Positions 58,490 to 64,000 of a stretch of DNA of 64,000 bases are shown here, in pieces. The stretch is from Spirodela intermedia (lineage: Eukaryota; Streptophyta; Magnoliopsida; Alismatales; Araceae): NCBI GenBank assembly GCA_902729315.2, contig LR746269.1, positions 7,600,231 through 7,664,230 of the forward strand. The letters run 5' to 3'. The notes below the pieces were generated by a model. The model was not told where the DNA came from. It saw only the letters and a list, made by a program, of their open reading frames with translations, and did not search any database. Each line of letters starts with the position of its first letter. Positions within the stretch are counted from its first letter, which is position 1. Made by a program: the position numbers and the translations under genes.

Positions 58490-61400
58490 TGAACAAACCA
58501 TGCGTCTCCACTTTTTTTTTTTCCTTCAATAATTTGGGCTAATAATCCTTGAACATAATGCTTTGTTGAGGTCTTTCAGAAGCCAATTTACTTGAAATTC
58601 TTCATCTCCGACCCTCGCATGACTTTTTTTACATGAAAAGCCGATCAATGCAATGGATTGATCTATCTCCTTTTCCCATTTGGGATTTTACTTTGCCCCG
58701 TCGTTCTCCATCTGCTGCTGCCTCATCTCTGGTTTTTATTTATTTATTTATTTCCTTGAATCAAGCATGTCTGGCGGAAGAGATTGGATGGTTGACGTGT
58801 AACTGCAGAATCTGATATACCATTCCATCAGTGTCTTCCAGGAAGCCTTGAAATGGCACATGCTTCATTAAATCCGTCAGCAGGGTTCTAGTTGAGACAT
58901 GAAGTTTGATGGAAAAAATATTATATGATTTTTCATATTTTAACTTAATTTTGTGGTGACATATGTGCCTACAATCTGGGTTTTTATTGAATCTAGAAGG
59001 TGTACATAAACTCCACACAAGATTTTATTTTTTTCATTATGAATATTAGAAAATGAGGCAATCATCTAAGTCATCAGCCTCTATATTGTTCTCTCCTGTT
59101 TGTTTATTTGGTCACCTGCGATGTCAAAAAATAATTCTCTTTTCTTGGCGTTGACATCGGCTGCCGAGCTGCCTCCCCGGTTTCAGGAGCTGTCACGGGG
59201 GCTGTGCCTCTTCCCTGCTACCACATGGCGATGGAAAACAAAAGCGCCTCAAAGAACAGGGCTGCCCGAACCGTAAGGGAAGACTTACCTGAGTTTGATA
59301 GGAGAAGATGTGACATAAAATTCTCTAAGGGGTGGGGAGGAGTGCTTGCATGCATCACGAATGGGTCACTTACATAGAGCCTGTTTTCGGTCTTCCATGA
59401 TTTACCCTTTCAGGCAATTTGACCTTCTCTCTTTATGTCATTTAGACCTCTTACAATCTTGTGCTAAAAGGCTAAAGAGTGTTCCCTACTTAAAAAAAAC
59501 GTCGTCCAATGGTCTTCTCTCATAGTACTAGTACTGTGAGAGATGCCCATGTCAACTGTTAACAGACAATACACGCATTGCTGTTGATGTTATGCAAAAT
59601 TTCTATGCCTTCTTTTTCTTGGTCCCATATATTATTATGGCTTCCAATTCAAAATTTTATTTCCACAAAAGATTAGACTTATTGCAGCATCTGAATGAAA
59701 TTGTAGCCTTTGGACAAAAATGGTAAACATTTCACAAAAGAGAGCTCTTAGCAGAGCATTTAACTGTGCAGTTATTATCAAATATTGTTTGGGTGTAAAG
59801 CACACTTTCTCACTCTTGACTCATGTATACAAATAGGTTAGATTATATCACCTAGTTTCCTGTTCACCATTTAAGCCCATTATAAGCAGGATATAACTAC
59901 CATTTAAGCCCATTATTTACTCTGGTATTCTTGGTTTTTCTTTTTAAATTTGTCTTTTTGCATCAAACTAAATTGTTATCTTATAAAAACTGCCCAAAAA
60001 AAGAAAATATGAAATATAATTTCTGATGGATTAGTGCAATCACAATATAAAATCCTGGATTTTAGTATTATGCTTTATAAGACAATGTAGAAAATTTGGC
60101 AATAAGAAGTTAGTATCTCAAGTGAACAAAGCATAATATTAAAAGGGAGGACTTAATATGCTTGTAGTTCAAATAGCCTTCCCATCCTTCCCCACTTAAA
60201 TTCCTTCTCAAGCTTTCATATAATGGAACCCTATGGTTAATGCTTCTCCATTAAGATAGACCTATTATTGTAAGTAAAACTCTTTTACTTGACCCATCTT
60301 GCATATTGTCCACTCTTTGAAAGAAATTTCAGTAGGTTCATATAGATCTTTCAAAAACTCCGAAAATCATATATACATGACTCTTCTACTGCATACATCA
60401 CTTATATATTCGAAGTTACCAAACTTATGCGTCATATTAAAATAAAACTGTTTAATGTATTCAACCCACTCCACCTACGTTTTTTAAGATGGTTTGAGAA
60501 ATATAGACTTCAACACTTGGTGGTTAGTAATCAAGATAAACTCACTCTTCATTAGATAGTTGTCCCATGTATGTAGTGCTTTTACAAAAACGTAAATAGA
60601 CAAGAAGCATATACTATTTGTGGAGATGTCATCTAGAACCCACAACTATATCTCCAATGTTTACTTTTAAGAACAATTTTTCAGCCCTAATTTATTAGTT
60701 GTTGACAAAAACATGTGAGGGTCAAAATGACCTAGTGCATTATTTCAGTTATTTTGACTCAGCCTGAAATACCATATAAACATTGTACCATCTTTTAAAA
60801 AAGTCTTAGGGAAAATTTGGAACAAAGAAAAATATTTGTAGTTAGTGCGTATATTCTTAATGAAGTAAATTGACGTACATCAACTCAAATGAGAGTAAAA
60901 TTAATGAAAAGGAAGGAGAAAAAGTGCAACACAGTGATATTGTTAAAGTTACGCTATGATGAACTACATCCATAAATCAATGCATAGGATCTGTATTATA
61001 ACATACAAGTTTTGTATGTCAAAATTGCATGCTAGGCTGCAACCCATAAGTAGTGTGTACTTGTGACTCGTGGAAGTTTTACTTTTCCAACAATGACCTA
61101 CAAGTGATATCCAAAGTTAAAAAGTGGTAATCATATTGTAATATGCCTTTTTCTTGTTCATTGTTTTAGTCAATTCAGTATTTCCTCAAGTGCTTTAGTT
61201 ATTCTCTTAAGAATGAATATATGTTCAACCTTTAGTGACCTCGACTTATCATAAAATAAAATAACACATTCCCAATGAAGAAATTGTCATGTTGAAATGT
61301 TCCACATGAAGTGTAGTAAACACAGCTCTACCCTTGGATCAATTGACAAGAATGATTTGTATTACATTTAACGCTGTAGTATGTTTGAATATCGATGGTA

Positions 61401-61841
61401 AAGTTTTTAATGGCCAATGGAACTAGCTTGACTAATCTATTGTACTAAAACAAAAAGGCTTCTATACTGAACTAACGCTCATCATTAGCCCATAATATAT
61501 GCATAGACAACGCAGTTCACCCAATTCCCCCTTCCCCACCCCTCATGTGAACACTTTGTTGTCTAGACAAACTAGTTGACAAATTCCTCAACATGGTCTT
61601 TGGTGAAAACCCTTATTTGGAAAAAAAGGTTCTATTACAGCAAACACACTTTTGTCACATGTATGATCACTTCTCATGAAAAAAAAACTGTGAGACATTC
61701 TTTGACAAACATTTCTTAATGCTCATTAGAATAAAGAAATAGGACAATGATATTCTGAAGAAGTAGAGACCACATATTAGTAACTCACTACATGACTGAA
61801 CAACTCTCAAAAGCTAAACACCACCTTTTGCCATTGGTTAA
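58490..61841. other. AT-rich intergenic region, no recognised gene
   Basis: Contains the probable 3' leader of the PDH gene to about 59050, then AT-rich DNA with only short frames. A repeat of CCATTTAAGCCCATTAT at 59869 and 59901 is the only local structure noticed. Confidence 0.5.
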
Positions 61842-62213
61842 CTATGGACAAGTAAACCCAATAGGCACCAGCAAGCCACATACAGCGAGCAAGAGTTTAA
61901 TGTCGTCTGGGATACTAATATTGATCCCAAGGATGTTTGCTTGAGCTGCAAGACAAAGGCATGTGGCAGTATTGTTGCTTGGAAGTTCCTTGATGACTGC
62001 GCAACAATAGGGAATATTTACTAAGGGGTTAGGCATCCAAATTATGAATCTTAGATTGCACAAAGAGAGTAATAGAATGTTAGGTCTGTAGGTGAGAATA
62101 GAAGAAGGTGGAGGAGCTAGTGAGGGACTTGGTGTGGGTTGGCCATAAACCAATGTGAATATGAGCAAATTGGCAACGAGGAATGTGGCAATGAGTTGAG
62201 AGTTTGAAGCCAT
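61842..62213 (-). CDS. HyPRP / LTP-like eight-cysteine-motif protein with one cysteine missing, 123 aa
   Basis: Intronless frame from ATG to TAG. A signal peptide (MASNSQLIATFLVANLLIFT, cut near VYG/Q) is followed by a short Pro/Ser stretch (PTPSPSLAPPPSS), then the helical domain: LLLSLC, YCCAVIKELP, ATCLCLAAQANILGINISI, LLLAVC and GFTCP. This is the DC2.15-type hybrid proline-rich family, secreted to the cell wall, where the domain normally has eight cysteines (C-C-CC-CxC-C-C). Here seven are present: the first, usually in a C-P-x-D-x-L-K context, is replaced (TYRPNIL). One disulfide is therefore not possible in the normal way. It could be an early pseudogene or a derived protein; the frame is otherwise intact. 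Confidence 0.85.
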   Translation of the reverse strand: MASNSQLIATFLVANLLIFTLVYGQPTPSPSLAPPPSSILTYRPNILLLSLCNLRFIIWMPNPLVNIPYCCAVIKELPSNNTATCLCLAAQANILGINISIPDDIKLLLAVCGLLVPIGFTCP

Positions 62214-62307
62214 AACTAGTTAGATAGAGGAAGGCCAAATGAAGAACAAGGAAATAAAGATGAGACAGCTTTGATGTGCATGTTTGACTTGTCTAACATT
62301 ACAAGGA

Positions 62308-62315
62308 CTTTATAG
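62308..62315 (-). promoter_or_regulatory. TATA box of the HyPRP-like gene
   Basis: CTATAAAG on the minus strand about 97 bases before the ATG, a normal distance for a plant core promoter with a short leader. Confidence 0.6.
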
Positions 62316-62329
62316 CACTAGGGAACAAT

Positions 62330-64000
62330 AGGGGCCTATACCAATAGTAGCTATCTTGACAATGCCATAAATTGAATGAATAGTTGGGCATTGGAATTTG
62401 AAATAATAAGTTTTCTACAATCAAGCTGCCCAATTGGAGATGACAATTTTCTTCAATTAAACTTCCCCTTTCCATTTCACTTGACATTGTCCATTTTGAA
62501 AAATCAAATGATGATGAGTTTAAAGCGTAACATTACTATCTTGGCAAATACTTTTGCTTAATTGAATGTAGAAAAAGAAAGTCAAAATATTGCGAAGCCC
62601 AGCCTTAGGTAATAATTTTTCGATTTGAGGGAGATCAGGATTGGTTAAATGTGTATTACTTGATCCACACACAACTGCAACTTGATTGGCTAGGCAGGGG
62701 TTATAGGATTTTCTAATCATACCAGTGAATATTAGAAATGTTAAAAGCTTTTATTAACTTTACTAATATTATTTACATATTAAAAGATTCTTGTCATATA
62801 GTTCTCTCTAGATCAAATAAATTTAACTGCAACATATGATAAGCAATAGAGATTGGATAAGGTAATGTGGTAACTGATGTGACTTAGTCGTTGTATAGTA
62901 AATTATGAAAATTTAAAATTTATAAAACTAGAAAATATGATTTTTTGGATATTTATAAGTATTTATAAACAAATATATCAATTATAATTTAATAAAACTT
63001 TCAAAAAATAGTAGTAGGTCAATCATAGGGATGTAATATAATATCTGGTAATTATTCAGAATTTTTCTTAAAGAATAATATTTTTTATGAATTTTATACT
63101 AAGAAATGAAAAGAAAATATATTTAAAATTTATGAAAAAGATAAATAAGGGTGTGGATGTCAAGATGACATCAATGCCCCGGCAAACATGAATCGGGCAG
63201 AAATAGAGTTCCATCTAGTGATTTTTATGTAAGCAATTATAGATGATTTAATTGATCAAATTAAGATCTATAAAAGCTAAAAAAATCATAAGTGAACAAA
63301 GTATATTTTAGTAAATTTAAATCACACAAATTATCACTAAATAAAGTGTAAAGTAAGTTGAAAGCAAGAAACAAAGTTCTGACATCGTGGCGGTAATGCG
63401 TCGACGATGCACTAGAATCCTAAGTGTTTGGGAGGATTATTGTGTAGTGTTCATGGCTTTGAAGGCTCTCTTTAGACAAAAATGATGTGGACAGTCTCTA
63501 GATCCCTTTGTGAAGTCTAGAGATTAATGAAATGGGTCATTGAATTGTCTATAGTGGCTGTCACCTGGCGGAGTAGAAAAACGATGACTTTGCGACTCTC
63601 TAGCAGTTGTCACTTGACGGAGAGGAACTAGATGGAGGTGGGACGCATGTTAGGAAGCTTCATCCTCAGGTCCGCATAGCAAGAGGAGGCTCTCTTCATC
63701 ACATATGGTATGCTCTCAAGAGGTGGTGACTCGTCTCTCGACGGATCATCCTCTTCTCGACGATAGCTTGTTCGTTGATCAATTGGAGATGCTTTACTCG
63801 ATGGATTCGTGATCTTTTTATTACAAACCATTCAGTAACGATGCTCTGCGAATCGCATTGACAAGATTTTCATAGATAATCCAGGGATTCTGGTTGCTTA
63901 ATCCTTCATCGGTGATTTATAAAAAAGTTGTGATAATCAGATAAAAAATATAAATTTTTGCTATAGAAGGATTCAAACCCACATCGGTTGCCCCCCCTTT
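62330..64000. other. AT-rich right end, no recognised gene
   Basis: No conserved domain found. 63100-63835 is less AT-rich and has paired phrases (GCTGTCACCTGGCGGAGTAG at 63559 and a near copy GTTGTCACTTGACGGAGAGG at 63606), which suggests part of a transposon or other repeat running off the edge. Confidence 0.4.

Noticed and set aside
63628-63831. 67-aa frame at the right end
   Set aside because: Short, without recognised motif, in repeat-like DNA; too little to call a gene.

Overview
The window is nuclear DNA of a flowering plant. Evidence: GT-AG introns, plant-specific gene families (a TOC159-class chloroplast import receptor, an RFI2-type RING protein, a TSPO, an eight-cysteine-motif cell-wall protein), a Ty1/copia retrotransposon and very many (CT/GA)n microsatellites. 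The GC-rich first exons that fade toward AT-rich 3' ends (PDH E1-alpha, the receptor, TSPO) look like a monocot, but the species cannot be named from the sequence. Most short open frames are shadows or repeat artefacts; the models below were built by joining exons at GT-AG borders with matching phase. || Layout. 1-9535 (-): five exons of an RFI2-like RING gene that runs off the left edge; its 6.4-kb intron holds a complete but dead copia element (1831-6980) with matching 5-bp target-site duplications. 10.0-10.8 kb: four copies of a ~195-bp AT-rich tandem repeat. 11.8-14.8 kb (+): an unprocessed TCTP pseudogene with its promoter motifs. 15.4-17.9 kb (-): a four-exon universal stress protein, followed by a GA-rich minisatellite at 18.1-18.6 kb. 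18.6-22.7 kb: AT-rich, no genes seen. 22.8-24.4 kb (+): an unrecognised, broken exon-like stretch with an exact 27-bp repeat. 24.7-28.0 kb (-): a seven-exon plant gene of unknown function. || 29.2-36.8 kb (+): a twelve-exon BTB/POZ gene. 38.2-42.4 kb (+): intronless TOC132/120-like receptor. 43.1-43.7 kb (-): intronless TSPO, head-to-head with 44.5-46.3 kb (+) ribosomal protein eS21. 46.4 kb (+): tRNA-Asn-like gene. 46.7-47.3 kb: tandem repeats. 47.6-48.3 kb (-): small cysteine-motif protein whose only intron is in frame. 48.6-49.9 kb (-): second, badly decayed copia fragment. 51.8-58.5 kb (+): eight-exon mitochondrial pyruvate dehydrogenase E1-alpha. 61.8-62.2 kb (-): HyPRP/LTP-like protein lacking the first motif cysteine. 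The ends are AT-rich and without recognised genes. || The genes are independent housekeeping, organelle or stress genes rather than one pathway. No CRISPR, phage or bacterial system is present. The most rewarding objects are the retrotransposon-bearing RFI2 intron, the TCTP pseudogene, the uncharacterised seven-exon gene and the small CPLC/CKCG protein with an in-frame intron.
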